Positions 45,947-53,978 of a stretch of 64,000 bases of DNA are shown here, piece after piece. Source of the DNA: Bacteroidota bacterium (GTDB taxonomy: Bacteria > Bacteroidota > Bacteroidia > B-17B0 > Aurantibacillaceae). The stretch's first letter is position 1. Every line of letters starts with the position of its first letter. The DNA lies in assembly GCA_020162035.1 (NCBI GenBank), contig JAIUNM010000016.1, positions 1 to 64,000 of the forward strand, written 5' to 3'. The position numbers were made by a program, and so were the translations under genes. The notes under the pieces are model-generated. The model saw only the letters and a program-made list of their open reading frames with translations, had not been told where the DNA came from and made no database searches.

Positions 45947-46610
45947 TAATTTTTTGTTTTTTAAAATTTACTAAAGAAACATTAAGCTTACTTAATTTGT
46001 TAGTATAAACAATAAAACCAAACGAAAGAAACGCTATAATAAATCCAACTAAAGAACCAACAATTACATCTTCTAACCAATGCATAGATAAATATGTTCT
46101 GCTAAAGGCTGCTAATATTGAAATTATTAAAATTAAATATTTTAAAAAATAATTTTTTAAATAAAACATAAAAGGAATTAATAATGCAAAAGCTTGAGTA
46201 GAGTGCCCAGAAGGAAAGCTATTGTATAAATATAATTTTACACCATTAACATACTTTATTTTTTCGTGCACAGTCCATTGAAATGTGTACCAAGGACGAA
46301 CTACATCGTCAAAAAAAACAAACTTTAAAATAAGAGTAATTAAAACAGCAACACTAAAACTAATTAAACAAGTTATTGCTAAACGAATATTAAGTAAAGC
46401 CATAATTAGAATAAAGAAGGGTACAAACCAACCATCGCCAATTAAAGTTATGTATTTAAAAAATAAATCTTTAACAGGATTACCTACCCATTGGTTTATG
46501 TAAATATGAATTTGAACTTTAGAATATATTGAAATAAAGTACAAGCCTACTAAAACAAATGCTAAATAAAAGGCAATAACTAAATAATTATTTTTAATTA
46601 AAATTTTCAC
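45936..46610 (-). CDS. PAP2 family lipid phosphatase
   Basis: 224 residues from GTG 46610 (GTGA overlap with mazG). Six membrane helices and the three PAP2 signature motifs: KFVFFDDVVRPWYTF (KxxxxxxRP region), FPSGHSTQAF (PSGH), and SRTYLSMHWLEDVIVG (SRxxxxxHxxxD). It would dephosphorylate undecaprenyl pyrophosphate or a lipid A phosphate; LpxE-like use is plausible beside the ArnT-like enzyme. Confidence 0.9.
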   Translation of the reverse strand: MKILIKNNYLVIAFYLAFVLVGLYFISIYSKVQIHIYINQWVGNPVKDLFFKYITLIGDGWFVPFFILIMALLNIRLAITCLISFSVAVLITLILKFVFFDDVVRPWYTFQWTVHEKIKYVNGVKLYLYNSFPSGHSTQAFALLIPFMFYLKNYFLKYLILIISILAAFSRTYLSMHWLEDVIVGSLVGFIIAFLSFGFIVYTNKLSKLNVSLVNFKKQKINAN

Positions 46611-47380
46611 TTTATTAATTTAGCTTCGTTCCAATATTTATCTAACTCATCTAATTTGCAATCAGCAATTTGTTTACCGTTTTCTTTTACTTTTTGTTCC
46701 ATGTAATTAAACCGGTGAATAAATTTTTTGTTTGTTTGCTCTAATGCATCTTCGGGATTAATTTTTAAAAATCTGGCGTAATTAATTAACGAAAATAAAA
46801 CATCACCAAATTCTTTTTCAGCTTCGTTTTGATTTTTGTTTTTTATTTCGTTTTCAAACTCATTTAATTCTTCTTTCACTTTTTCAAACACTTGTTCGGG
46901 GTGCTCCCAATCAAAGCCCACTGCCCTAGCCTTTTCTTGAATTCTATATGCTTTTAAAAGGGCGGGCATACTGTTAGGTACACCGCTTAAAACGGTTTTA
47001 TTACCATCTTTTTCTTTTTGTTTTAGTTGCTCCCAATTTTGTTTTACATCATCTTCGTTTTCAACTTTTACATCAGCATAAATATGTGGGTGCCTAAAAA
47101 TTAATTTATCGCAAAGTGTATTTATAACATCGCTTATATTAAACTGATTGGTTTCGCTTGCTATTTTTGAATAAAAAACAATATGTAATAGAATATCGCC
47201 TAATTCTTTTTTAATTTCATTTAAATCGTTTTTTAAAATAGCATCACTTAATTCAAACGTTTCTTCAATGGTTAAATGCCTAATACTTTCGATGGTTTGT
47301 TTTTTATCCCAAGGGCATTGCTCCCTTAGTTCATCCATAATTTTTAGTAATCTTAAAAAAGCTTCGGCTCTAGCATCCAT
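46607..47380 (-). CDS. mazG: Nucleoside triphosphate pyrophosphohydrolase MazG
   Basis: 257 residues with duplicated MazG domains: CPWDKKQTIESIRHLTIEET, ELSDAILKNDLNEIKKELGD (EExxE...ExxD metal site) and the second KEELNEFENEI...EKEFGDVLFSLINYARF. It hydrolyses aberrant NTPs and affects (p)ppGpp-linked survival. The gene is 32 bp from waaA upstream and overlaps the PAP2 start, so it belongs to the same transcript. Confidence 0.95.
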   Translation of the reverse strand: MDARAEAFLRLLKIMDELREQCPWDKKQTIESIRHLTIEETFELSDAILKNDLNEIKKELGDILLHIVFYSKIASETNQFNISDVINTLCDKLIFRHPHIYADVKVENEDDVKQNWEQLKQKEKDGNKTVLSGVPNSMPALLKAYRIQEKARAVGFDWEHPEQVFEKVKEELNEFENEIKNKNQNEAEKEFGDVLFSLINYARFLKINPEDALEQTNKKFIHRFNYMEQKVKENGKQIADCKLDELDKYWNEAKLIK

Positions 47381-47412
47381 AATCTTCCAAATTTAATAAA
47401 ATAGATTAATAA

Positions 47413-48645
47413 TTAATTGCCAAAAATATCTAATAACACTTTTTGTGTGCTACCAACACGTTGCGAAAAATAACCTTCTAATTTGAGTTGAATTTCGTTT
47501 AAATTTAAGTTGTTATAATTATTGAGTAAATCAATTAAACTATTATTTTCATTTAAATTAATTATACAGTTTAATGCTTTTAATTCTACAATTTCATTAA
47601 ATTTTGAGTAATTATTGCCATAAAAACTACTTGGCTTTAAATATACCGTTGATTCTAAAATATTATGAATTCCATCTTTGCCAAAACCACCACCAATATA
47701 GGTTAAATCTGCATATTTATAGATAGAACTTAACTGCCCCATACAATTTAAAATAAGTAAACTATTATTTTCATTAAAATTAGAATAGGTACAGTAATTT
47801 ATTTTATTAAGTTTTAATTTTTCTTCTAATTTTATTATGTTGCTTTCGCTGATTTCGTGTGGAGCAATTATGTATTTGAAGTTTAAATTTTTTGTTTTTA
47901 AAATTGAATTTATAATGTAATCATCATCATCGGGCCATGTACTACCTGCAATAAACAATAAAGAATTATTTTTAAATTGAGAAATTAATTGGTTGTCTTT
48001 ATTTTGATTTTTAATTTGTGTTACTCTATCAAATCTCGTATCTCCTGCAATTATAGTGTTTTTAATTTGAATTGCATTTAATAATTTTTGAGATTGTAAA
48101 TCTTGTAAATATATAGTTTTGAACGTATGTAGAGATTTAACAAACAGTTTACCATACCATTTAAAAAATGGGTGATGCGGTTTAAATGTGGCTGAAACTA
48201 AATAAGTTTTAATTTGCTTATTTTTTAATTCAAACAAATAATTTAACCAAAATTCATATTTAATAAAAACTGCAATATTTGGATTTAAAAGTTGAATGAA
48301 TTTTTTAGCATTAACAGAAGTGTCTAATGGGAGATAATAAACTGCATCGGCTAAAGGAGAGTTATTAAATACGGTGTAGCCACTCGGAGAAAAAAATGTA
48401 ATTACAATATTATAATTTTTATAATTTTCTTTTACTGCTTGAATTAAAGGTAAACCTTGTTCAAACTCACCGTATGATGCGCAATGAAACCAAATGGTAT
48501 TGGGCTTAGAAAGTTTTTGTTCTTTTAATTTATTTTCCCAGTTTTTGCGGCCACTAACCCAAGCTTTTGCTTTAGTGTTTTTAACAGAAGCGCATCGAAT
48601 AATAAATCCGTAAAGCCTAACAACTAAATTATAAATTACAATCAT
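47413..48645 (-). CDS. waaA: 3-deoxy-D-manno-octulosonic acid transferase
   Basis: 410 residues. Membrane anchor at the N-terminus, then the KdtA N-terminal domain (AKAWVSGRKNWENKL, WFHCASYGEFEQGLPLI, ITFFSPSGY) and GT-B C-terminal part (AGSTWPDDD, APHEISESNI, YIGGGFGKDGIHNILE). It adds Kdo to lipid A precursor in LPS inner core synthesis. Its start overlaps the stop of the upstream outer-membrane protein gene by one base. Confidence 0.95.
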   Translation of the reverse strand: MIVIYNLVVRLYGFIIRCASVKNTKAKAWVSGRKNWENKLKEQKLSKPNTIWFHCASYGEFEQGLPLIQAVKENYKNYNIVITFFSPSGYTVFNNSPLADAVYYLPLDTSVNAKKFIQLLNPNIAVFIKYEFWLNYLFELKNKQIKTYLVSATFKPHHPFFKWYGKLFVKSLHTFKTIYLQDLQSQKLLNAIQIKNTIIAGDTRFDRVTQIKNQNKDNQLISQFKNNSLLFIAGSTWPDDDDYIINSILKTKNLNFKYIIAPHEISESNIIKLEEKLKLNKINYCTYSNFNENNSLLILNCMGQLSSIYKYADLTYIGGGFGKDGIHNILESTVYLKPSSFYGNNYSKFNEIVELKALNCIINLNENNSLIDLLNNYNNLNLNEIQLKLEGYFSQRVGSTQKVLLDIFGN

Positions 48646-49406
48646 TAATAATAATAGTACTCTTTTGGTTTACGTTTATACAGTGGTAATATCCAGCCAA
48701 TACGTGCACCTATTAATAAATCGGTACGCTTATTTGTATCAGGCAACCCTGTGTCGTAATTAAATTTTCTAACACTTTTGGTATAACCTTGTATAAACTC
48801 AAAACCTGCATAAAAATTAACAAAACGATTATTACTAATATATTGATAACCTAAAAATTGCATTGTAGAAAGGCCATTACTTAATCGATCATAACCATAT
48901 TTTAATTCACCATTTAAAGCAGCAATTTTCTTTTGCGCATCATATAAATTTATTTTGTGTTGCATGTAACCAACACCAATATTAAACACAATACCTGTAT
49001 TTAAATTGTTTTTAAATAATTTAAATATTCTTCCTCCAACTGCATAAAAGCATAAACCTCTTTCTGTAATTCTAATATCAGCAGGGTACCCTTCGTTATC
49101 AATAATGTTTTTTTGCCCATTTGAAAAATCTACTTTCATATTTGCTAAAACATCTTCTTTAACATTTTGACTGAAAAAATAATTTCCTTCGGCTCCAAAT
49201 TGCCAATTACTTTTTGTTTTGTACATGTAAGTGCCACCAACATTAAGATTAGGTCCAAATCGTTTTTCCATATCACCTTTTGGTAAATGCCCTCCAAAAT
49301 TTATAGCAACATAGTGAAAACCAAAATTTAAAGAATCTTTTTGCGACCAAAGTTTGCTGCTTAGAAAAAAGAAACAAAGAAAAAATAAAATTAACCCTTT
49401 TTTCAT
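48645..49406 (-). CDS. Outer-membrane beta-barrel protein
   Basis: 253 residues from ATG 49406; a further ATG at 49424 overlaps the previous stop and would add six residues. Signal peptide KGLILFFLCFFFLSSKLWSQ, then alternating aromatic strands (FGFHYVAINFGGHLP, YMYKTKSNWQFGAEGNYFF, LLIGARIGWILPLYK) and an aromatic end YYYY, as in small porin-like barrels. Function unknown. Immediately upstream of waaA in the same direction. Confidence 0.72.
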   Translation of the reverse strand: MKKGLILFFLCFFFLSSKLWSQKDSLNFGFHYVAINFGGHLPKGDMEKRFGPNLNVGGTYMYKTKSNWQFGAEGNYFFSQNVKEDVLANMKVDFSNGQKNIIDNEGYPADIRITERGLCFYAVGGRIFKLFKNNLNTGIVFNIGVGYMQHKINLYDAQKKIAALNGELKYGYDRLSNGLSTMQFLGYQYISNNRFVNFYAGFEFIQGYTKSVRKFNYDTGLPDTNKRTDLLIGARIGWILPLYKRKPKEYYYY

Positions 49407-49416
49407 TTCCACAAAT

Positions 49417-50160
49417 TTAGTCATTTTTAATTAATTTACCTTTTGGGTTTCCTTCGGTTTTATTTAAAATAGAAAAAGGATTCCCGTTGTAATAAATATT
49501 TCCATCTCTAAAAATATTTACAACTAAACTTGCAGTTGAGGGTAATTTTAAATACACATCTGCAATAGAAATTGTTGTGATATTTGCATACGATTTAATT
49601 GTTGAATTATCTGCATATAAATAATTTGTGCCTTTTAAATACGTTAATAATTCGTTAGTTGTACCATAAAAATGAATGTTTGTATTACCATGCGAGCTTG
49701 TTTGGACTACTTGATAATTTCCATATAAATTAACATTTCCGCTATTTCCACCATTTATAAAAATAGTGTCTTGTACAAAATTAGAATTTACATTAACCTG
49801 CCCAACACCTTGATGAAATAACGTGCGAATAAATGGGGTATAAATTTTAATTTTTGTTTTTTTATTATAACCTCTTACAAAATTACATTTGTTTTTATTT
49901 TCAACAATTAAAGAATTGCTTTGTACTGCGGTATGAATATTTGACATTAAGTTTTCGCCAGATGTAATAATTGCAAAAGGTTTTGGAAATTGAATAATTT
50001 CATAATCTATATTATCATTTAAAACAATGTATTCAAAATTATCTAAATAACGCGTTACATTTACTTCTTTACCATAACTTTTAAAACAGTCTTTTCTGTT
50101 TTCGGGTTTACAGCAAACCAGTGAAACAATTAATAATATATTTAAAAAACACTTTAACAT
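49417..50160 (-). CDS. DUF2807 head-GIN lipoprotein
   Basis: 247 residues. Lipobox VSLVCC region gives a lipidated Cys at about 16-17. The body is the DUF2807 beta-helix with short turns (YIVLNDNIDYEI, SGENLMSNI, GNSGNVNLYGNYQVV, YADNSTIKSY). Role is unknown; such proteins are common cell-surface or periplasmic lipoproteins in Bacteroidota. The stop overlaps the start region of the barrel-protein gene. Confidence 0.85.
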   Translation of the reverse strand: MLKCFLNILLIVSLVCCKPENRKDCFKSYGKEVNVTRYLDNFEYIVLNDNIDYEIIQFPKPFAIITSGENLMSNIHTAVQSNSLIVENKNKCNFVRGYNKKTKIKIYTPFIRTLFHQGVGQVNVNSNFVQDTIFINGGNSGNVNLYGNYQVVQTSSHGNTNIHFYGTTNELLTYLKGTNYLYADNSTIKSYANITTISIADVYLKLPSTASLVVNIFRDGNIYYNGNPFSILNKTEGNPKGKLIKND

Positions 50161-51270
50161 TTATAAATAAAAACGATAACCTACTCCATATTCAAAATTA
50201 TACGCAATTGCAAAATGTGTTCTTAACCCAGCATGAATAAAAAGTCCGTTTTTAGCGTAATAATTAACCGAAATTCTTGACACAATATTTCCATCAGCAT
50301 TGGCTTTGGCTAAAAAATAATAACCAACTTCGGTAGGAATACTAATTCTACCAATATTATATGCATAAACAAAATTTAAACTCATTCTGTTTTTATCAAT
50401 AGTTTTTGAGGGGTCTAATCCTGTGTTTTCATAATCTATTAAATAATTTTGATCGTGAAAAATATTTAATCCTAAACCAAATTTATGAGTATTTCTTACA
50501 TTTCGATGGTAATAAAGTGCCCACATGTAACACATTTGCTTTTTTAGATTAACCTCTCGTTGATTAAAACCAATTGATGCAAATGTTACCAATTCGTTTT
50601 TAGACTTAACCTTAGTTGAACTATCTTGTTTTAACGTTTGAGGAATGGTTTTATTTGAGGGTAAACGGAAATTAATTGCTGTATGAAGTGTAGCAATGTT
50701 TAAACCTAAATTAGGAACCTGAGCCCGAGCATTACTTGTATGGCTAAATGTAAAACCTGGTTCAAAAATTAAATTTTGATTTAGCTTTAATTTCCAAAAC
50801 CACCTAAATTGCACATATTGGTTTAATGCGCTTCCTATTGCTATATTATTTTGATTGGTATGCACATTAAAAGGTTTAGTAATGTAACTTAAACCCCAAC
50901 AAATACGCATATGCAATCTGCTTTGTTTTATTTTTTGATTAAATGGGATTTCAATAAACGGTGCTGCAATAAGCCCATAGCCTAAATGTGCTGGGTTTTT
51001 AAAATCTATTAATTGTGTGGTTATACCAACTTCGGGTAAATTATTTTCGGTTTGCCAAATTTTATTACCTAAAGTGGGTTTAATAAAATTAAGCTCATAA
51101 ATTGCAGGAAAACCTTTTACTAAATCGGCTATAGAGCTACGATGAATGAGTATAATACCTTGGTTGTAACTGGCTTTAATTATCCAATTTGGGTGTTCGG
51201 TTAAACCATTTTGAGCAAAAAGGCTACAAAAATTTAATACAAAAATGATTATTACAAAAAACAATCTCAA
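50161..51270 (-). CDS. PagL-like lipid A deacylase (acyloxyacyl hydrolase)
   Basis: 369 residues from TTG 51270, with signal peptide FVIIIFVLNFCSLFAQ. The barrel segment contains FSHTSNARAQVPNLGLN, matching the catalytic His-Ser region of PagL (HxSNA...PNxGxN). Preceding IWQTENNLPEVGITTQ and a final RTHFAIAYNFEYGVGYRF support an outer-membrane barrel. It would remove a 3-O acyl chain from lipid A. Directly adjacent (0 bp) to the DUF2807 gene and in line with waaA. Confidence 0.8.
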   Translation of the reverse strand: MRLFFVIIIFVLNFCSLFAQNGLTEHPNWIIKASYNQGIILIHRSSIADLVKGFPAIYELNFIKPTLGNKIWQTENNLPEVGITTQLIDFKNPAHLGYGLIAAPFIEIPFNQKIKQSRLHMRICWGLSYITKPFNVHTNQNNIAIGSALNQYVQFRWFWKLKLNQNLIFEPGFTFSHTSNARAQVPNLGLNIATLHTAINFRLPSNKTIPQTLKQDSSTKVKSKNELVTFASIGFNQREVNLKKQMCYMWALYYHRNVRNTHKFGLGLNIFHDQNYLIDYENTGLDPSKTIDKNRMSLNFVYAYNIGRISIPTEVGYYFLAKANADGNIVSRISVNYYAKNGLFIHAGLRTHFAIAYNFEYGVGYRFYL

Positions 51271-51426
51271 CGCGCAAATTTAATGATAAATGTTAGAAAT
51301 TTTAATTTGTTAAACCACTTCGATTAGATATTTTATACCTTTAAGTGAGTGTTAATTACTTTTTATTGAAAAATTTGCAACCTTTAATTTTAAAAAGCGT
51401 TTTAACATTTATAAAAATCTACAATT

Positions 51427-51714
51427 ATGAATATTAAAGAGTTTGAAGCAATTGAAAAGGAGAGCGTTGAATCGCTTAAATTTCCTAGTTCAGAAGTTTT
51501 AACAACAAAAGAAACTATAAATGAACGAAAAGATGAACTTAATAGGGCTTTAACTTTAGGGAATATTGAACATTCAAAAATTAGAATATATTTTGAAGAT
51601 GACACTTCTAAAAAAGTTGTAAACACAACAGTTTGGGGGGTTACAGATAAACGAGTAATTTTAAAACAAGGTTTAGTTATACCAATACACAGAATACATA
51701 GTGTGAAAATTTAA
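51427..51714 (+). CDS. Small cytoplasmic protein of unknown function
   Basis: 95 residues, no signal sequence. The N-terminal half is helical and charged, the C-terminal half has strands KIRIYFEDDTSKKVV, VWGVTDKRVILKQGLVIPI, resembling a PH-like or bPH fragment. No family recognised with confidence. Overlaps the convergent cdsA by 4 bp. Confidence 0.6.
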   Translation: MNIKEFEAIEKESVESLKFPSSEVLTTKETINERKDELNRALTLGNIEHSKIRIYFEDDTSKKVVNTTVWGVTDKRVILKQGLVIPIHRIHSVKI

Positions 51715-52556
51715 CTCAAAATTTTTACAATTACGTAAGATACAGGTACAACAAATAACAGGCTATCAAATCTGTCTAAAACACCACCATGCCCTGGCAT
51801 TAATTTACCACTGTCTTTAACTCCAGCTTTACGTTTTAATAAACTTTCAAACAAATCGCCAAATGTAGCCGTAATTGGCACAACAACTCCAAGTGTTAAC
51901 CATAAAATGGTGTTATTTGATTGCAATAAATAGGTTTTAATTAAAAAACTAATTACAACAGTTATAACAATTCCAAAAATTGTGCCTTCCCATGTTTTGC
52001 CTGGCGAAACACGCTCAATTAGTTTGTGTTTTCCAAACAAGCTTCCACCTAAATATGCAAACGTATCATTACTCCAAATTAAAAATATAATTCCTAATAC
52101 ATTCCATGCGTTTTGACTTTCAAATTCTGTAAACGAAATGGAAAGTTTTCCAATTAATGCAAAAGGCACAACAACATAAAGCACGCCAAATAAGGTTACA
52201 CAAGCATCTAAAAATGGATGTTTATTTTTACTTAAAATAGTTTGTATAAAAATTAAAACAACACATAAAATACATGTATAAAATAAAATTGTATTATTAA
52301 ATTGAAAATTGAAAATTAAATCCCAATTTATAAAAGCTAAAAATAAAAATATAGAAAGAAAATAACCAAGTGCTTTAAAGGGTTTTTGACCTAAATTTTC
52401 AATTAACTTATTGTATTCACTTAAGCCAATTAAAGAAATTATAAAAAAGAATCCTGTTAATGTAATATAATTGTAAAGCATTGACGATATAAGAATAGTT
52501 ACAAATACAATTGCACTTAAACTTCTAATACCCAATGTTTTTAAATTTAAAGCCAT
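51711..52556 (-). CDS. cdsA: Phosphatidate cytidylyltransferase
   Basis: 281 residues, about eight membrane helices. The CDP-alcohol-forming signature near the C-terminus is intact: SPGKTWEGTIFG and GDLFESLLKRKAGVKDSG followed by GHGGVLDRFDSL. Makes CDP-diacylglycerol for phospholipid synthesis at the inner membrane. Same strand as the small kinase gene upstream (12-bp gap). Confidence 0.95.
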   Translation of the reverse strand: MALNLKTLGIRSLSAIVFVTILISSMLYNYITLTGFFFIISLIGLSEYNKLIENLGQKPFKALGYFLSIFLFLAFINWDLIFNFQFNNTILFYTCILCVVLIFIQTILSKNKHPFLDACVTLFGVLYVVVPFALIGKLSISFTEFESQNAWNVLGIIFLIWSNDTFAYLGGSLFGKHKLIERVSPGKTWEGTIFGIVITVVISFLIKTYLLQSNNTILWLTLGVVVPITATFGDLFESLLKRKAGVKDSGKLMPGHGGVLDRFDSLLFVVPVSYVIVKILS

Positions 52557-52568
52557 ATTGCAAAAGTA

Positions 52569-52967
52569 TTAAAATAAAACTACTTTATATTTTTCGGCCA
52601 TTTTTTTTATTTGTTCATCAGAAATGTCGTGAGTGTTTTTAAAACCTTGTCTATTTTCTACTGTTACAACAAATAATTTATAATTGTATTCTTTTGCAAG
52701 CGCAAAATAGGGTTCCATTTCCCATTCTAATGTAAACGTATGATGAATAATAATTTTTTTTTCTGAATTTAGAATTGCTTTTTTACAATTATCAATACAA
52801 TTTTGATAGGCTAAATGATTTTGTTTGTAATCAAATTTATAAGTGCCGTTTTCATCAGTAAAATAATCATCAATGCTAAATATTTTAGTTAAATCGTCTT
52901 TTAAAATTGATGCAAGTGTACTTTTACCAGCCCCAGGTAAACCCCTTAATAAAATTATTGAATTCAT
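52569..52967 (-). CDS. P-loop kinase-like protein (AAA_33)
   Basis: 132 residues. Walker A LRGLPGAGKSTLASIL at the N-terminus, FSIDDYFT and IIHHTFTLEWEMEPY in the middle, VENRQGFKNTHDI towards the end. It matches small ATP-binding proteins related to NEDD4-binding protein 2/polynucleotide kinase, substrates unknown. Between cdsA and the T9SS protein gene, 24 bp from the latter's stop. Confidence 0.85.
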   Translation of the reverse strand: MNSIILLRGLPGAGKSTLASILKDDLTKIFSIDDYFTDENGTYKFDYKQNHLAYQNCIDNCKKAILNSEKKIIIHHTFTLEWEMEPYFALAKEYNYKLFVVTVENRQGFKNTHDISDEQIKKMAEKYKVVLF

Positions 52968-52991
52968 ATTAAAATATCAAAAACACACAAC

Positions 52992-53978
52992 CTATCTAAA
53001 TAAAGAAACATATCCGCTACGCGTTTGTTTTTTATCGTTGGTTTTTTCAATGCTTTCAATTGTATAAATGTAATTATCTTCTGCACAAAGATTTCCTTTA
53101 TATCTTCCGTCCCATTTACCTGATGAGCTATTTGTAAAATAAACTACATTACCATAACGATCGGTAATTGTTAAATTAAAAAAACTATAATCGCACTGTA
53201 AAACAGGAAAAAAATAATCGTTTTTATTATCTTCATTTGGTGTAAAACTATTGGGGATTATCATTTCACAATCGCAGGCTTTAAATTTTACATTAACTGA
53301 ATCAATTTGTTTGCCACATTGTTTGTTTTCTGATTGAACCCAATAAATTCCTTCTTTATAAATATTTATTGTAGGCGTTGTATTACCGGTATTCCATAAA
53401 ATTTTTGTGTTAGCTGCTGGTTTTATACTTAATACTTTATTTAATTCGCTTAAACAAAATGTTTGTTCTGGATTTTGAAACATTTGATTTGAATTTATAA
53501 ATTTCACATTAACAGAATCTATAATTCCGCAACCTCCATTATTTATTCTTACCCAATATTTACCATTGTTTTCTACTTTAATTTTTTGATTTACCTCGCC
53601 TGTATTCCAAAAATACCTTGCACCATTATTTTTAGCATCTAAAATTAAATATTTGCTCTTGCAAATTATTGTATCTATTAAATATCTTTTTGGTTTAGGA
53701 TACATTTTAATATATGTGCTATCAAATATTATCTGTTTGCCTGTTGTAACTTTAACATAATATTTACCAACGTTTGTATTAGCAATAATTTTTTTTGTAT
53801 TATAAATTATTTTGTAAGGTGTTGTCCATTCAATTGAAGCGTTTTTATCTAACTTCTCTTTAATTTCTATTTTTATTGTATCTCCAGTACAATAACCCAA
53901 AGTATCGGGTAATAAATTTTTTTGTGCATTTAGCTTAAATACAAGCAATACAAATAAGTATTTAATATGTTTTTTTAT
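52992..53978 (-). CDS. T9SS type B sorting-domain protein, apparent ATA start
   Basis: 329 residues if started at ATA 53978; the first conventional start in frame is TTG 53948, which would cut the signal peptide (KKHIKYLFVLLVFKLNAQ). Beta-rich Ig-like repeats (YFWNTGEVNQKIKV, ILWNTGNTTPTINI) occupy residues 30-230, and the C-terminus is the gliding-associated type B domain (PNSFTPNEDNKNDYF, DRYGNVVYF, WDGRYKG, YIYTI). The product is exported by the type IX system. The ATA overlaps the histidine kinase stop, where an ATGA overlap would be expected. Confidence 0.8.
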   Translation of the reverse strand: MKKHIKYLFVLLVFKLNAQKNLLPDTLGYCTGDTIKIEIKEKLDKNASIEWTTPYKIIYNTKKIIANTNVGKYYVKVTTGKQIIFDSTYIKMYPKPKRYLIDTIICKSKYLILDAKNNGARYFWNTGEVNQKIKVENNGKYWVRINNGGCGIIDSVNVKFINSNQMFQNPEQTFCLSELNKVLSIKPAANTKILWNTGNTTPTINIYKEGIYWVQSENKQCGKQIDSVNVKFKACDCEMIIPNSFTPNEDNKNDYFFPVLQCDYSFFNLTITDRYGNVVYFTNSSSGKWDGRYKGNLCAEDNYIYTIESIEKTNDKKQTRSGYVSLFR

